From the NCBI RefSeq assembly GCF_030931715.1, contig NZ_CP133261.1:744001-808000 (forward strand): a stretch of DNA of 64,000 nucleotides, in the 5' to 3' direction. Of this stretch, positions 53,225 through 63,540 are shown one piece after another (positions within the stretch are counted from its first letter, which is position 1; each line of letters starts with the position of its first letter). The DNA is from Tissierella sp. MB52-C2 (GTDB taxonomy: Bacteria; Bacillota; Clostridia; Tissierellales; Tissierellaceae). The position numbers were made by a program, and so were the translations under genes. The notes beneath the pieces are model-generated. The model ran no database searches. It had not been told where the DNA came from and saw only the letters and a program-made list of their open reading frames with translations.

Positions 53225-53449
53225 TAGAAATTCTAGGAAGAGAAGAGTAACCATTTGGGTTTCTAACAGCGAGCAAGAACAGAGTGAGAGTCTTGCAAGA
53301 AAGTTGATGGTGAAGAGGGTCTCGGAGAAGATGTCTGAGCAATTGTGAGGATAATACGTTAACTGCGTTAAAGTATTTAAGTGGACTATATGTCAATTTG
53401 AGTGGTACCGCGGATTTAGACCCGTCTCAGTTTATGAGGCGGTTTTTTT
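53225..53449 (+). promoter_or_regulatory. T-box leader of argS
   Basis: Contains the T-box core GAGTGGTACCGCGG (53400-53413), which pairs with the uncharged tRNA acceptor end, and a terminator (CCCGTCTCA...TGAGGCGG, T7; 53421-53449). Arginine specificity is inferred from the downstream gene; I could not place the specifier codon reliably. Confidence 0.85.
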
Positions 53450-53530
53450 ATCATTATGTATATTTTGATGTTCTAGTAATAATATAATTTACTGAAACAT
53501 CCAATATAATAAAATTTAAGGAGGGAAGCC

Positions 53531-55294
53531 ATGGAAAAATTAATTAAAATATTAAGTGGGATAGTTGAAGATGCTTTTGAGCAATGTGGATATGAAAGAA
53601 ATTTTGGTAATGTTACTATATCCAATCGTCCTGATTTATGTCAATTTCAATGTAATGGAGCTCTACCTGCGTCTAAGAAGTATAAGAAGTCACCTATACA
53701 AATTGCTAATGAGATATTAGAAATATTGAAAAATACTAATGTTTTTAAAGATGTTTCTTCTGCTGGACCTGGATTTATAAACATAAATATAAAGGATGAC
53801 TTTTTAGTCGATTACCTAAATGATATGAGTAAAGATAAGAAATATGGTTGTTTTGATGCAGCAAAGCCTATGACGATTATAGTAGATTATGGCGGAGCAA
53901 ATATTGCGAAACCTCTTCATGTTGGTCATCTTAGAGCTGCAATTATTGGTGAAGCAATAAAGAGAATTTCTAGATTTCTAGGACATAATGTCATAGGTGA
54001 TGTTCATTTAGGTGATTGGGGCTTGCAAATAGGAATGGTAATATCTGAGCTTAGAAGGCGTATGCCCGGGCTGCCTTATTTTGTTAAGGATTATAAAGGT
54101 GAATATCCTGAGGAAGCTCCTTTTACAATAGATGAACTTGAAGAAATATATCCAGCAGCAAGCTCCTTAGCAAAAAGCAATATTGAGGCAATGGAAGAAG
54201 CTAGAAAAGTTACCTTCGAGTTACAAAGTGGGAGAAAAGGATATATAGCACTTTGGAAGCATATTTTAAATGTTTCTGTAGAGGATTTGAAGAAAAATTA
54301 TAGTGCTTTAAATGTGGAGTTTGATCTTTGGATGGGTGAAAGCGATAGTCAAAAATATATTGATGAAATGGGAAATTATCTAAAGGAAAACAACTATACC
54401 TATGAAAGCAAAGGAGCATTAGTTATAGATGTTGCTAAGGAAACTGATACTTATACGATTCCACCAATAATAATATTAAAATCAGATGGAGCTATATTAT
54501 ATAGTACTACTGACCTTGCTACTATTTGGCAAAGAGTAAAGGATTATAATCCGGATCAGATAATATATGTTGTTGATAAAAGACAGGGACTACATTTTGA
54601 ACAAGTTTTTAGATGTGCTAAAAAAACAAGAATTGTAAATGAAAATCTATCCTTTGATTTTATCGGTTTTGGAACAATGAATGGTAAAGATGGGAAACCT
54701 TTTAAAACTAGAGAAGGTGGTGTTATGAGACTACAAGATTTGATTAGAATAATTCAAGATAATGTAGTAAGTAAACTCGATGACAATAAGGGTTTTAGTG
54801 AATCTGAAATATATAATATAGCAAGAAAAGTCGGACTGTCTGCATTAAAATATGGGGATTTATCTAATCAGGTTACTAAAGATTATATATTTGACATGGA
54901 AAAATTTTCATCCTTTGAAGGAAATACAGGACCATATATTTTATATACCACTGTAAGAATTAAATCTATTTTGAGAAAAGTTAATGAGGAAAAAATGCAT
55001 AATGCAGATATGATACATGAACCGTACAGTGAGAGTGAAAGAGATTTAATGCTAAAGCTTTCAAAATTTAATGAGGCGATAGAGTTGAGTTTTTTAGAAA
55101 AGGCTCCAAACAAGTTATGTGAATATATTTATGATTTATCTAATCTATTCAACAAATTTTATCATGAGAATAAAATTATAAGCGAGAAAAATATTGAAAA
55201 GAAAAACTCTTGGTTAAGTCTTATTACCTTAACAAAAAATATTTTAGAAACTTCTCTTGATTTACTTGGAATAGAAGTGCCTGATAGAATGTAA
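53531..55294 (+). CDS. argS: Arginyl-tRNA synthetase
   Basis: 587 aa, class I. The HIGH-type motif appears in HVGHLRAAIIGEAI; the N-terminal Add1 domain (NVTISNRPDLCQFQCNGALP) and GTMNGKDGKPFKTREGG in the KMSKS-equivalent region are typical of ArgRS, where KMSKS is often degenerate. The C-terminal anticodon-binding domain is helical. ATG 53531 follows AAGGAGGG. Placed in the accessory zone behind its own T-box, so expression should rise on arginine starvation. Confidence 0.94.
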   Translation: MEKLIKILSGIVEDAFEQCGYERNFGNVTISNRPDLCQFQCNGALPASKKYKKSPIQIANEILEILKNTNVFKDVSSAGPGFININIKDDFLVDYLNDMSKDKKYGCFDAAKPMTIIVDYGGANIAKPLHVGHLRAAIIGEAIKRISRFLGHNVIGDVHLGDWGLQIGMVISELRRRMPGLPYFVKDYKGEYPEEAPFTIDELEEIYPAASSLAKSNIEAMEEARKVTFELQSGRKGYIALWKHILNVSVEDLKKNYSALNVEFDLWMGESDSQKYIDEMGNYLKENNYTYESKGALVIDVAKETDTYTIPPIIILKSDGAILYSTTDLATIWQRVKDYNPDQIIYVVDKRQGLHFEQVFRCAKKTRIVNENLSFDFIGFGTMNGKDGKPFKTREGGVMRLQDLIRIIQDNVVSKLDDNKGFSESEIYNIARKVGLSALKYGDLSNQVTKDYIFDMEKFSSFEGNTGPYILYTTVRIKSILRKVNEEKMHNADMIHEPYSESERDLMLKLSKFNEAIELSFLEKAPNKLCEYIYDLSNLFNKFYHENKIISEKNIEKKNSWLSLITLTKNILETSLDLLGIEVPDRM

Positions 55295-55359
55295 TGAAAA
55301 AAATCAGAATTGAATAAAACTTAAAGGATAATGAATAAGTTAAAAAAACATAGAAAACA

Positions 55360-55497
55360 TTAAGTAGGGGAGTCTAAATTGGCTTCCCTGTTAAAATGCT
55401 TAACTATATTGGTATCTATCCAATCGCTCTGTGAGCTACTATCTACACCTACTAAATATCTTCCATCTTTGAGTACAATATGCTCATAATTTTTCTG
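55360..55497 (-). pseudogene. Degenerate coding fragment
   Basis: Minus-strand open frame of about 45 codons without a start (…NYEHIVLKDGRYLVGVDSSS, QSDWIDTNIVKHFNREANLD), bounded by stops. The composition looks coding. A short frame beginning ATGACAGAAAAATTATGA overlaps its upstream end in another frame, consistent with a frameshifted small gene. Family unknown. Confidence 0.35.
55366..55389 (+). terminator. Weak hairpin after argS
   Basis: AGGGGAG pairs with CTTCCCT; no T run follows. It overlaps the degenerate minus-strand fragment, so it may be fortuitous. Confidence 0.35.
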
Positions 55498-55543
55498 TCA
55501 TATAAAAAATTGCCTATACCATATAGTATAAGCAATTCTTCTA

Positions 55544-56932
55544 TTAAAACTTTAGCTTTTCATTTAAATATGCTTCTAAATCTGAAATAAGAATTCTTTC
55601 TTGTTCCATACTGTCTCTGTGTCTAATAGTTACACAGTGATCCTCTAGTGAGTCGTAGTCGAATGTTATACAGAAAGGTGTTCCAATCTCATCATGCCTT
55701 CTATATCGTTTTCCTATACTTCCCGCTTCGTCATAATCTACCATATAATTCTCTGATAATTTTTCATAAAGCTCTAGAGCTTGGTCTTTTAATTTTTTAG
55801 TAAGTGGAAGTACCGCTGCTTTAAAAGGTGCTAAAACAGGATGTAGTCTTAAAACTACTCTTGTATCTTTTTCATCAACAACTTCTTCATCATATGCATC
55901 TACTAGGAATGCTAATGCAACACGATCAACCCCTACAGAAGGTTCTATACAATATGGTACATATTTTTCATTTGTAATAGGATCTTGATATGTAAAATCT
56001 TCACCCGAATATTGGCTATGTTGCTTTAGATCAAAATCTGTTCTATCTGCAATTCCCCAAAGCTCTCCCCAGCCAAATGGGAATCTATATTCAAAGTCTG
56101 TTGTTGCCTTACTATAATGGCATAGCTCTTCCTGTGCATGATCTCTTATACGAAGATTTTCTTCCGTTAAATTTAGATTTAATAGCCAGTTTTTACAGAA
56201 CTCTTTCCAGTAATTAAACCATTCTAAATCTTCTCCAGGCTTACAAAAAAACTCTAGCTCCATCTGTTCAAATTCTCTAGTTCTAAATGTAAAGTTACCA
56301 GGGGTAATTTCATTTCTAAAGGATTTTCCAATTTGCCCAATTCCAAATGGCACTTTTTTTCTTGAGCTTCTTAGAACATTTTTAAAGTTTACAAAGATTC
56401 CTTGTGCCGTTTCTGGTCTTAAAAATATTTCTGTACTTGAGTCTTCAGTTACTCCTTGGAATGTTTTAAACATTAAATTAAATTGACGGATATCTGTAAA
56501 ATCCTTTTGACCACATTCAGGGCATGTAATTCCTCTTTCATCTATATATGACTTCATTTGCTGATTGCTCCAACCGTCTACAATAGTTTCTTCATTTTGA
56601 CTGTGCATATAATCTTCGATTAGCTTATCAGCTCTGAAACGTGATCTACACTTTTTGCAATCCATTAAAGGATCGCTGAAGCTTCCAATGTGACCAGATG
56701 CTTCCCATGCTTTAGGATTCATCAGAATAGATGCATCTAATCCAACATTATATGGATTTTGTTGTATAAATTTTTTCCACCATGCTTTTTTTACATTATT
56801 TTTTAATTCAACACCGAGTGGACCATAGTCCCATGTATTTGCAAGTCCTCCATAGATTTCTGAACCTGGAAAAATAAATCCTCTAGACTTAGCTAATGAA
56901 ACAATTTTTTCCATCGTCTTTTCTGTTGCCAT
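55544..56932 (-). CDS. glyQS: Glycyl-tRNA synthetase (single-chain, archaeal/eukaryotic-like type)
   Basis: 462 aa, class II. Segments [40 protein letters not shown] and [16 protein letters not shown] (class II motifs) are intact, plus the anticodon-binding C-terminus ([19 protein letters not shown]). ATG 56932 follows GGGAAG. Convergent with argS and preceded by its own T-box leader. Confidence 0.95.
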   Translation of the reverse strand: MATEKTMEKIVSLAKSRGFIFPGSEIYGGLANTWDYGPLGVELKNNVKKAWWKKFIQQNPYNVGLDASILMNPKAWEASGHIGSFSDPLMDCKKCRSRFRADKLIEDYMHSQNEETIVDGWSNQQMKSYIDERGITCPECGQKDFTDIRQFNLMFKTFQGVTEDSSTEIFLRPETAQGIFVNFKNVLRSSRKKVPFGIGQIGKSFRNEITPGNFTFRTREFEQMELEFFCKPGEDLEWFNYWKEFCKNWLLNLNLTEENLRIRDHAQEELCHYSKATTDFEYRFPFGWGELWGIADRTDFDLKQHSQYSGEDFTYQDPITNEKYVPYCIEPSVGVDRVALAFLVDAYDEEVVDEKDTRVVLRLHPVLAPFKAAVLPLTKKLKDQALELYEKLSENYMVDYDEAGSIGKRYRRHDEIGTPFCITFDYDSLEDHCVTIRHRDSMEQERILISDLEAYLNEKLKF

Positions 56933-56959
56933 TTTTCATACTTCCCACAATATTTTTGT

Positions 56960-57185
56960 AAAACAACAAAATAAGTCTTCCGTCTCTAACTATAAAAGTT
57001 AGGGACGAAAGACTGTTCTTCCGCGGTTCCACCCTAATTGGCAAAATGCCCATCTTGATCGTATTGCTCAAAAGTGCCCTTCGTTGATAAACTATACTAG
57101 GCTTGCACCATCCCTAGCTCGCTCATTTAGTCTTCTCAATTACTCCTCTTCATCACAGCAATATATTATTTAATTACACTCAAAT
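56960..57185 (-). promoter_or_regulatory. Glycine T-box leader of glyQS
   Basis: On the minus strand the T-box core AGGGTGGAACCGCGG lies at 57035-57021, followed by a long terminator stem (AGTCTTTCGTCCCTAAC...GTTAGAGACGGAAGACT, 57014-56973) and a T-rich tail. A GGGCAC segment upstream could supply a GGC glycine specifier. Should permit glyQS expression when tRNA-Gly is uncharged. Confidence 0.87.
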
Positions 57186-57211
57186 TTAACAAATTATTAT
57201 GAGTTTGTCAA
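57183..57211 (-). promoter_or_regulatory. Promoter of the glyQS T-box transcript
   Basis: Minus strand TTGACA (57211-57206), 17-nt spacer, TAAATT (57188-57183). Confidence 0.6.
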
Positions 57212-57293
57212 CACATAAATTGCTATGTCAGAATCTGAATCATCAAGAAGATTAATTGAATAAAATCAATATATCCCTTTCACATATCTAAGG

Positions 57294-57335
57294 GAAAACC
57301 CTTGATTAGAGCCATATTCTAATCAAGGGTTTTTA
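57294..57335. terminator. Terminator after the sigma-54 activator gene
   Basis: AAAACCCTTGATTAGA pairs with TCTAATCAAGGGTTTT around a short loop, with T runs on both strands. It directly follows the activator stop on the minus strand. Confidence 0.8.
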
Positions 57336-58334
57336 TTATTTTTGCAATCCATATTCATTAATCTTATTAAATAGCTGACGAGAACTAATATCAAGTCTAC
57401 GAGAAGCCTCTGCTACATTTCCATGGACTTCATCTAAAACCCACTGTAAATATTTAGTTTCTGCATCTTTCCTAAAGTCCTTTAATGGAACTATGGATTC
57501 AAATTTATTTGTACTGAAGCTAGATTTCTGTTTACCAATGGCATATAAAATTGGAAGATCATCTTTCCTTATAATACCATCTTCAGATAATACTACTAGC
57601 CTATCAATAGTATTTTTAAGCTCCCTAATGTTTCCAGGATAATCATAATTATATAAGAATTCGTTGACATCTGGTTCAATATAAGATACTTCACAATTAT
57701 TTTCATCACAAGCTTGTTTTAAAAAAAATTGAACCATATCCACAAGGTCTTCCTTACGTTCTCGAAGTGGTGGGATTCTAATGGCAATGGTACTAATTCT
57801 ATAGAAAAAATCTTCCCTAAAAGTATTGTTTAAAATATTTTCTTCTAAATCATTGTTAGTCGCACAAATAAGTCTAAAGTCTATTAACATAGGTGTATTA
57901 GAGCCAATTCGTTCAAATTTTTTAGTTTCTATTACTCTTAAAAGCTTCACTTGAGTAAGTAGGCTAGTATCACCGATTTCATCTAAAAATAGAGTTCCCT
58001 CATGTGCAAGCTCAAATTTACCTTTTTTAGATTTTAAGGCACCTGTAAAAGCTCCTTGCTCGTATCCAAACAGTTCAGATTCTAAAAGTGTTTCAGTAAA
58101 AGCGCTGCAATTAACAGCTACCATATTATCTGAGGCCCTAGGGCTACAGGCATGAATATATTTAGAGGCCACTTCTTTGCCAGTACCAGATTCGCCTATT
58201 AATAAAACATTAGCATTGGAGTTAGCAACCTTTTCACAGTATCTTAAGCTTTCTGCAAAAGCAGGGCTTTTAGTATTGAGAAAAAATTTCTTTTTAATAT
58301 CATCTTTACTTTTACTACTCATATTTTTACTCAT
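57336..58334 (-). CDS. Sigma-54-dependent transcriptional activator (PspF-like, no sensor domain)
   Basis: 332 aa. About 25 leading residues, then the AAA+ domain with Walker A GESGTGKE, the sigma-54-contacting GAFTGA loop (EQGAFTGALKSK), Walker B TLFLDEIGD and sensor region NNTFREDFFYRIS. It ends in a Fis-type helix-turn-helix (NVAEASRRLDISSRQLFNKI). Lack of an N-terminal sensing domain means activity is likely set by a partner protein or by expression level. Divergent from an alcohol dehydrogenase with a -24/-12 promoter, its probable target. ATG 58334 follows AAGGAG. Confidence 0.92.
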   Translation of the reverse strand: MSKNMSSKSKDDIKKKFFLNTKSPAFAESLRYCEKVANSNANVLLIGESGTGKEVASKYIHACSPRASDNMVAVNCSAFTETLLESELFGYEQGAFTGALKSKKGKFELAHEGTLFLDEIGDTSLLTQVKLLRVIETKKFERIGSNTPMLIDFRLICATNNDLEENILNNTFREDFFYRISTIAIRIPPLRERKEDLVDMVQFFLKQACDENNCEVSYIEPDVNEFLYNYDYPGNIRELKNTIDRLVVLSEDGIIRKDDLPILYAIGKQKSSFSTNKFESIVPLKDFRKDAETKYLQWVLDEVHGNVAEASRRLDISSRQLFNKINEYGLQK

Positions 58335-58482
58335 ATAATTAGCTCCTTATTAGAATACTATATATATAATAAGTGAAAAAACTTTCATAGTCAAGAAATA
58401 AACTTCAAGATATTTAATTAATAATTTCAAAAAGAATTCATAAAAGAATGGATAAAAGTTTTAGAAAATGATTTTTATAATC

Positions 58483-58517
58483 AATGTATGGCTATAATAT
58501 TGATGTCTATATACATT
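58483..58517 (+). promoter_or_regulatory. Possible enhancer site for the sigma-54 activator
   Basis: Inverted repeat AATGTAT (58483-58489) and ATACATT (58511-58517), about 45-75 nt upstream of the -24/-12 promoter. Spacing is compatible with an upstream activator sequence, but short AT-rich repeats arise by chance. Confidence 0.3.
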
Positions 58518-58557
58518 ATGTAAGATATAATTTAATTTTAAATAGAATATAAGAATA

Positions 58558-58573
58558 TGGCAAGGAAATTGCA
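58558..58573 (+). promoter_or_regulatory. Sigma-54 (-24/-12) promoter of the alcohol dehydrogenase gene
   Basis: TGGCAAGGAAATTGCA: GG and GC are exactly 10 nt apart, as required, within TGGCA and TTGCA elements. Located 51 nt before the start codon and next to a divergent sigma-54 activator gene. Confidence 0.85.
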
Positions 58574-58624
58574 ATTATAAGTTATTAATATAAACTATGT
58601 TTTAATATAAAGGGAGGAATGGGT

Positions 58625-59665
58625 ATGAAAGGGTTTGCAATGCTTGAATCAAATAAAGTAGGATGGATAGAAAAAGAAAGACCAATTGCAGGGCCTTATG
58701 ATGCAATACTTAGACCTTTAGCATTAGCACCATGTATATCAGATATTTATACTGCATACCAAAGCGAATTAAATTATAGAGAAAATTTGATTTTGGGACA
58801 TGAAGCTATTGGAGAAATTATAGAGGTTGGAGAAAAGGTTAAAGATTTTAAAACAGGGGATAAAGTAATCGTACCAGCTATTACACTTGATGGAAGAAAT
58901 AATAGTTCAGATAATAATTGTGCACAGCAGATAATCGGGAGAAAATTTTCAAATATAAAGGATGGAGTTTTCTCAGAATACTTTCATGTAAATGATGTAG
59001 ATATGAATGTAGCATTATTACCAGAGGATATTTCATTAGAATCTGCCATTATGCTTACGGATACAGTATCTACAGGACTTCATGCTGTAGAATTAGCAGA
59101 GGTAGAATACAACGATACAGTGGCAGTTTTAGGTACCCCATCCATAGGATTAATGGCAGTTGCTGGGGCTAAGCTAAAGGGAGCTAAAAGAATCATCATA
59201 GTAGGTGCTAATAAAGAATTAATCCAAGCCGCTAAATTTTATGGAGCAACAGATATTATATACCATAAAGATGGTCCAATATCTGATCAGATTCTTGAAT
59301 TAACAAAAGGTGAAGGAGTAGATAAAGCCCTAGTGGCAGGTATGGATTCAGATGCAATTACAAATGCAGTAAAGGTTGTTAAGCCTGGAGGATATATAGG
59401 AAATGTAAATCACTTTGGTAGTGGAGAAAAGTTTTCAGTCCCTAGACTTGAATTTCCAAGTGACACTAAATTAAGTATTACGGGAAAAATAACACCTGGT
59501 GGCAGGGAGAGAATGGAAAAACAGATTGAGTTGGTAAAGTCTGGGCTAATCGATCCTAGTAAAATAGTAACCCATGTTTTCCATGGATTTGAGAAAATAG
59601 AAGATGCATTGGAAATGATGAAAACTAAGTCTTGGGATTTAATTAAACCAGTAGTAATACTATAA
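58625..59665 (+). CDS. Zinc-dependent secondary alcohol dehydrogenase-like protein
   Basis: 346 aa. Closely resembles the Thermoanaerobacter/Clostridium NADP-dependent isopropanol dehydrogenases from the start (MKGFAML; WIEKERP) to the end (DLIKPVVIL). Catalytic zinc ligands are retained: Cys37, His59, and an Asp in MLTDT (residue 146, four less than the usual 150). The Rossmann loop reads GTPSIG instead of GxGxxG, and the residues after the second strand are GANK instead of GSRP, so cofactor preference may differ. ATG 58625 is chosen for its GGAGG spacing and family start. Probably sigma-54 controlled. Confidence 0.88.
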   Translation: MKGFAMLESNKVGWIEKERPIAGPYDAILRPLALAPCISDIYTAYQSELNYRENLILGHEAIGEIIEVGEKVKDFKTGDKVIVPAITLDGRNNSSDNNCAQQIIGRKFSNIKDGVFSEYFHVNDVDMNVALLPEDISLESAIMLTDTVSTGLHAVELAEVEYNDTVAVLGTPSIGLMAVAGAKLKGAKRIIIVGANKELIQAAKFYGATDIIYHKDGPISDQILELTKGEGVDKALVAGMDSDAITNAVKVVKPGGYIGNVNHFGSGEKFSVPRLEFPSDTKLSITGKITPGGRERMEKQIELVKSGLIDPSKIVTHVFHGFEKIEDALEMMKTKSWDLIKPVVIL

Positions 59666-59681
59666 TATAGAATACAACATT

Positions 59682-59717
59682 AAGCTCTAGTGAAACAAAC
59701 TGCACTAGAGCTTTTAT
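59682..59717 (+). terminator. Terminator after the alcohol dehydrogenase gene
   Basis: AAGCTCTAGTG, loop, CACTAGAGCTT, then TTATAT. Confidence 0.75.
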
Positions 59718-59741
59718 ATATTAAAATTTAAAGATTTTAAA

Positions 59742-59756
59742 TGATAATGTTTATCA
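59742..59756 (+). promoter_or_regulatory. Fur/PerR-like box upstream of superoxide dismutase
   Basis: TGATAATGTTTATCA matches the 7-1-7 Fur-family consensus TGATAATNATTATCA at all but one position. It directly precedes a TTGAAA -35-like element, so repression by a Fur-family regulator (Fur or PerR) is plausible. Confidence 0.6.
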
Positions 59757-59824
59757 ATTGAAAAAGTGGGCATATATATAATACGATAACAATCAAATTA
59801 ATATAGATAAAAAGGAGCGATAAA

Positions 59825-60433
59825 ATGAAATTTTTATTACCAGAATTAAAATATTCATATGATGCTTTAGAACCACATATAGACCAGTTAACTATGGAAA
59901 CACATCATTCAAAACATCATCAAGCCTATGTAGATAATTTAAATAAAGCCTTAGAAGGTCATGAGAAGTTTCAAGGAATGGAGATAGAGGATATTTTAAA
60001 ATCCCTAGATAGATTGCCAGAAGACATTAGAGCTGCTGTAAGAAATAATGGTGGTGGTCACTATAACCATACTTTATTCTGGGATATAATGTCACCTAAA
60101 GGTGGGGGAAAGCCAGAAGGAGAGCTTGGAAAGAAAATTGATGAAAATTTAGGTGGATTTGATAAATTTAAAGAGGATTTTAAAAAATCAGCTTTAGGTC
60201 AATTTGGTAGTGGATGGGCATGGCTAGTACTTTACAATGGAAAACTTGAAATAGTTGCTACAGCAAATCAAGATAATCCAATTTCACAAGGGAAAGTACC
60301 ACTTCTTGGTATAGATGTATGGGAACACGCTTATTATTTAAAGTATAAGAATAAAAGAGCAGACTATATAGATTCTTGGTGGAATCTAGTTGATTGGAAT
60401 GAGATAGAAGAAAGATATAATAAGGCTAAATAG
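59825..60433 (+). CDS. sod: Superoxide dismutase (Fe/Mn)
   Basis: 202 aa. Converts superoxide to peroxide and oxygen. Metal ligands appear in order: His27 (METHHSKHH), His in GGGHYNHTLFW, and Asp/His in DVWEHAYYLKYKNKR. The N-terminus (FLLPELKYSYDALEP) is family-typical, without a signal peptide, so cytoplasmic. Metal preference is not certain. ATG 59825 follows AAAGGAG. Confidence 0.94.
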   Translation: MKFLLPELKYSYDALEPHIDQLTMETHHSKHHQAYVDNLNKALEGHEKFQGMEIEDILKSLDRLPEDIRAAVRNNGGGHYNHTLFWDIMSPKGGGKPEGELGKKIDENLGGFDKFKEDFKKSALGQFGSGWAWLVLYNGKLEIVATANQDNPISQGKVPLLGIDVWEHAYYLKYKNKRADYIDSWWNLVDWNEIEERYNKAK

Positions 60434-60463
60434 TAAATAATATTAATGCTTAAAGAAGTTACT

Positions 60464-60507
60464 AAAAACCAAAATAGATTTTAAAATCTGTTTTGGTTTT
60501 TAATTTT
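60464..60507 (+). terminator. Terminator after sod
   Basis: AAAAACCAAAATAGATT pairs with AATCTGTTTTGGTTTTT, followed by further T. Confidence 0.8.
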
Positions 60508-60555
60508 AGTCAGAAATTTTAGATATTTCTATTTATTCTGTAAAACATTAGGAAA

Positions 60556-60580
60556 AGTATTAGTTATATGATATAATACT
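60556..60580 (+). promoter_or_regulatory. Promoter-overlapping inverted repeat upstream of adhE
   Basis: AGTATTA (60556-60562) and TAATACT (60574-60580) are perfect inverted arms overlapping a TATAAT -10-like box (60572-60577) with a poor -35. Possible operator; it does not match a Rex site that I recognise. Confidence 0.35.
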
Positions 60581-60680
60581 AAAAGAATAATATTTAGTCT
60601 TACTTATTACTGAAGCTATTATACCCTAATATATGGAATAGAGATATTATTAAGAAAATGATTAAAGGGGTGCTTTGAGT

Positions 60681-63326
60681 ATGAGAGTAACAAACAAAGA
60701 AGAACTTTTAATGAAGTTGGAAGAGCTTAGGGGAGCTCAGAAAAAATTTGCTACATTTACTCAAGAACAAGTAGATAAAATATTTCTTGAAGCCGCTATG
60801 GCAGCTAATGACCAAAGAATTAAATTATCTCAATTAGCAGTAGAAGAAACAGGAATGGGTATTGTAGAAGATAAGGTTATCAAAAATCACTATGCAGCTG
60901 AATATATCTATAATAAGTATAGAAATGAAAAAACTTGCGATATTATAGAAGAGGATTCTTCTTTTGGACTAACAAAAATAGCAGAGCCAGTGGGAATTAT
61001 TGCTGCAATTGTACCTACGACAAACCCCACATCAACAGCAATATTTAAATCTTTAATATCCTTAAAAACACGAAATGGAATTATTTTTTCACCTCACCCT
61101 AGAGCAAAGGAATGCACCATAGCAGCAGCTAAAATAGTCCTTGATGCAGCAGTAAAGGCTGGCGCTCCAGAGGGAATAATAGCTTGGATTGACGACCCAT
61201 CAATAGAGTTATCACAGTTAGTTATGCAGGAGGCAGATTTGATCCTTGCTACTGGTGGGCCTGGAATGGTAAAGGCTGCATACTCATCAGGCAGACCAGC
61301 TGTTGGTGTAGGTCCTGGAAATACTCCGGCCATTATAGATGAAACAGCAGATCTTAAAATGGCAATAAACTCCGTTTTATTATCAAAAACATTTGATAAC
61401 GGTGTTATTTGTGCATCAGAACAATCTATATTAGTAGTTAAAGAGGTATATCAAGAAGCCAAGGAAGAACTTGAACATAGAGGAGCATATATTTTAAATG
61501 AAGATGAAAAGAATAAGGTAGGAAGTATATTACTTAAAAATGGTGCAGTAAATCCAGATATAGTAGGACAACCTGCTTATAAAATTGCAGAATTAGCAGG
61601 TATTACAGTGCCAAAAGAAGCTAAAGTTTTAATAGGAGAAGTAGAGGCTGTAGGACAAGAAGAACCTTTTAGTTATGAAAAATTATCTCCTGTTTTGGCA
61701 ATGTATAAGGTAGATGATTTTAACCATGGGCTTGAAATGACTGAAAAACTAGTGGCACATGGAGGATTAGGACATACATCTGTACTTTATACAAATGAAA
61801 TGATATGTAAAGATAGAATAGAAAAATTTGGTGCAAGGATGAAAACTGGAAGAACTATAATAAATATGCCATCTTCTCAAGGTGCCATAGGTGATTTATT
61901 TAACTTTAAATTAGCTCCTTCATTAACTTTGGGTTGTGGATCATGGGGTGGAAACTCTGTATCTGAAAACGTAGGAGTAAAGCAATTACTAAATATTAAA
62001 TCTGTTGCGAGAAGGAGAGATAATATGCTTTGGTTTAGAGTACCTGAGAAAGTATATTTTAAATATGGTTGTCTAGGAGTTGCAGTAAGAGAACTAGGAG
62101 AAATGGGTAAAAAGAAAGCATTTATAGTAACTGACAAGGTACTTTATGATTTAGGATATACAAAGAAATTAACAGATGTCCTTGATGAATCTGGTATTGC
62201 ATATAAAGTTTTCGCAGATGTTAAACCAGATCCTACTCTTGAAATTGCCATAAAAGGTGCAGAAGAAATGAAGAACTTTGAACCAGATATAATAATTGGT
62301 CTAGGTGGAGGTTCGCCTATGGATGCAGCAAAGATAATGCACGTTTTATATGAACACCCAGAAGTTGAATTTAATGATTTAGCTATGAGGTTTGTGGATA
62401 TAAGGAAGAGAGTATATACATTCCCTGTAATGGGACAAAAGGCAATGATGGTGTCTATTCCTACTTCAGCAGGGACTGGTTCAGAAGTTACACCATTTGC
62501 TGTCATAACAGATGAAAAAACAGGAATAAAGTATCCTCTTGCAGACTATGAATTAACTCCTAATATGGCAATAGTAGATACAGAATTTATGATGAATATG
62601 CCAAAAGGTCTAACGGCTGTCTCAGGCATTGATGCTTTAACCCATGCCATTGAAGCATATGTATCCATTATGGCTACAGAGTTTACAGATGGCCTAGCGC
62701 TACAAGCAATCGAATCCATATTTAAATATTTACCAATAGCATATAATGAGGGTAGTACAAATGTAGAAGCTAGAGAAAAAATGGCTCATGCCTCTACTAT
62801 TGCAGGTATGGCTTTTGCTAATGCGTTTTTAGGAATATGTCACTCATTAGCCCATAAACTAGGAGCATTCCATCAAGTCCCTCATGGAGTGGCTAATGGA
62901 ATGTTAATAAATGAAGTAATTAGATTTAATGGAGTAAATAATCCTACTAAACAAGCAGCTTTTTCTCAATACAAATATCCTAATGCACAGGAAAGATATG
63001 CTAAAATAGCTGATTATATAGGATTAGGTGGAAATACAGACCATGAAAAGATGGAATTATTAATAGAAGCCATAGATGAATTAAAGGATAAGGTTGGAAT
63101 ACCAAAATCTATTGCTGACTTTGGTGTTAATAGAGAAAAATTCTATGCTTCCTTAGATGATATGTCTGAACAAGCATTTGATGATCAATGTACTGGAGCA
63201 AATCCAAGATACCCATTAATAAGCCAATTAAAAGAAATATATATTGCTGCATACGAAGGCGTATATCTGAGTATTGAAGATGGTGAAATAGAAGGAGAAC
63301 TTGTGGAAGAAGGGGCTGGTAACTAG
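60681..63326 (+). CDS. adhE: Bifunctional aldehyde-alcohol dehydrogenase
   Basis: About 881 aa with two fused enzymes. The N-terminal CoA-acylating acetaldehyde dehydrogenase has its catalytic Cys in [10 protein letters not shown]; the C-terminal iron-dependent alcohol dehydrogenase has metal-binding residues in [21 protein letters not shown]. Reduces acetyl-CoA to ethanol with two NADH, regenerating NAD+ for the glycolytic operon seen upstream. ATG 60681 is used; an in-frame TTG at 60675 is also within reach of AAAGGGGTG. Confidence 0.95.
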   Translation: MRVTNKEELLMKLEELRGAQKKFATFTQEQVDKIFLEAAMAANDQRIKLSQLAVEETGMGIVEDKVIKNHYAAEYIYNKYRNEKTCDIIEEDSSFGLTKIAEPVGIIAAIVPTTNPTSTAIFKSLISLKTRNGIIFSPHPRAKECTIAAAKIVLDAAVKAGAPEGIIAWIDDPSIELSQLVMQEADLILATGGPGMVKAAYSSGRPAVGVGPGNTPAIIDETADLKMAINSVLLSKTFDNGVICASEQSILVVKEVYQEAKEELEHRGAYILNEDEKNKVGSILLKNGAVNPDIVGQPAYKIAELAGITVPKEAKVLIGEVEAVGQEEPFSYEKLSPVLAMYKVDDFNHGLEMTEKLVAHGGLGHTSVLYTNEMICKDRIEKFGARMKTGRTIINMPSSQGAIGDLFNFKLAPSLTLGCGSWGGNSVSENVGVKQLLNIKSVARRRDNMLWFRVPEKVYFKYGCLGVAVRELGEMGKKKAFIVTDKVLYDLGYTKKLTDVLDESGIAYKVFADVKPDPTLEIAIKGAEEMKNFEPDIIIGLGGGSPMDAAKIMHVLYEHPEVEFNDLAMRFVDIRKRVYTFPVMGQKAMMVSIPTSAGTGSEVTPFAVITDEKTGIKYPLADYELTPNMAIVDTEFMMNMPKGLTAVSGIDALTHAIEAYVSIMATEFTDGLALQAIESIFKYLPIAYNEGSTNVEAREKMAHASTIAGMAFANAFLGICHSLAHKLGAFHQVPHGVANGMLINEVIRFNGVNNPTKQAAFSQYKYPNAQERYAKIADYIGLGGNTDHEKMELLIEAIDELKDKVGIPKSIADFGVNREKFYASLDDMSEQAFDDQCTGANPRYPLISQLKEIYIAAYEGVYLSIEDGEIEGELVEEGAGN

Positions 63327-63353
63327 AAGATAGTTTTTCACCTTCAACGGATA

Positions 63354-63389
63354 AAAAACTGCTAACAAAGAAACTTGTTAGCAGTTTTT
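63354..63389 (+). terminator. Terminator after adhE
   Basis: AAAAACTGCTAACAA, 6-nt loop, TTGTTAGCAGTTTTT. Confidence 0.88.
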
Positions 63390-63540
63390 ATTATTTATAA
63401 TAAATCAGTTAAGCTAAATCTACAATATTTAACTCCATTGATAAAATTTGAAAAACGATGTAATATATTATTTAGGTATTAGAATAAATATAGATTTATA
63501 GAGAATAGTAAATTAATGAGTATCACAGATGGAGGAGTAT

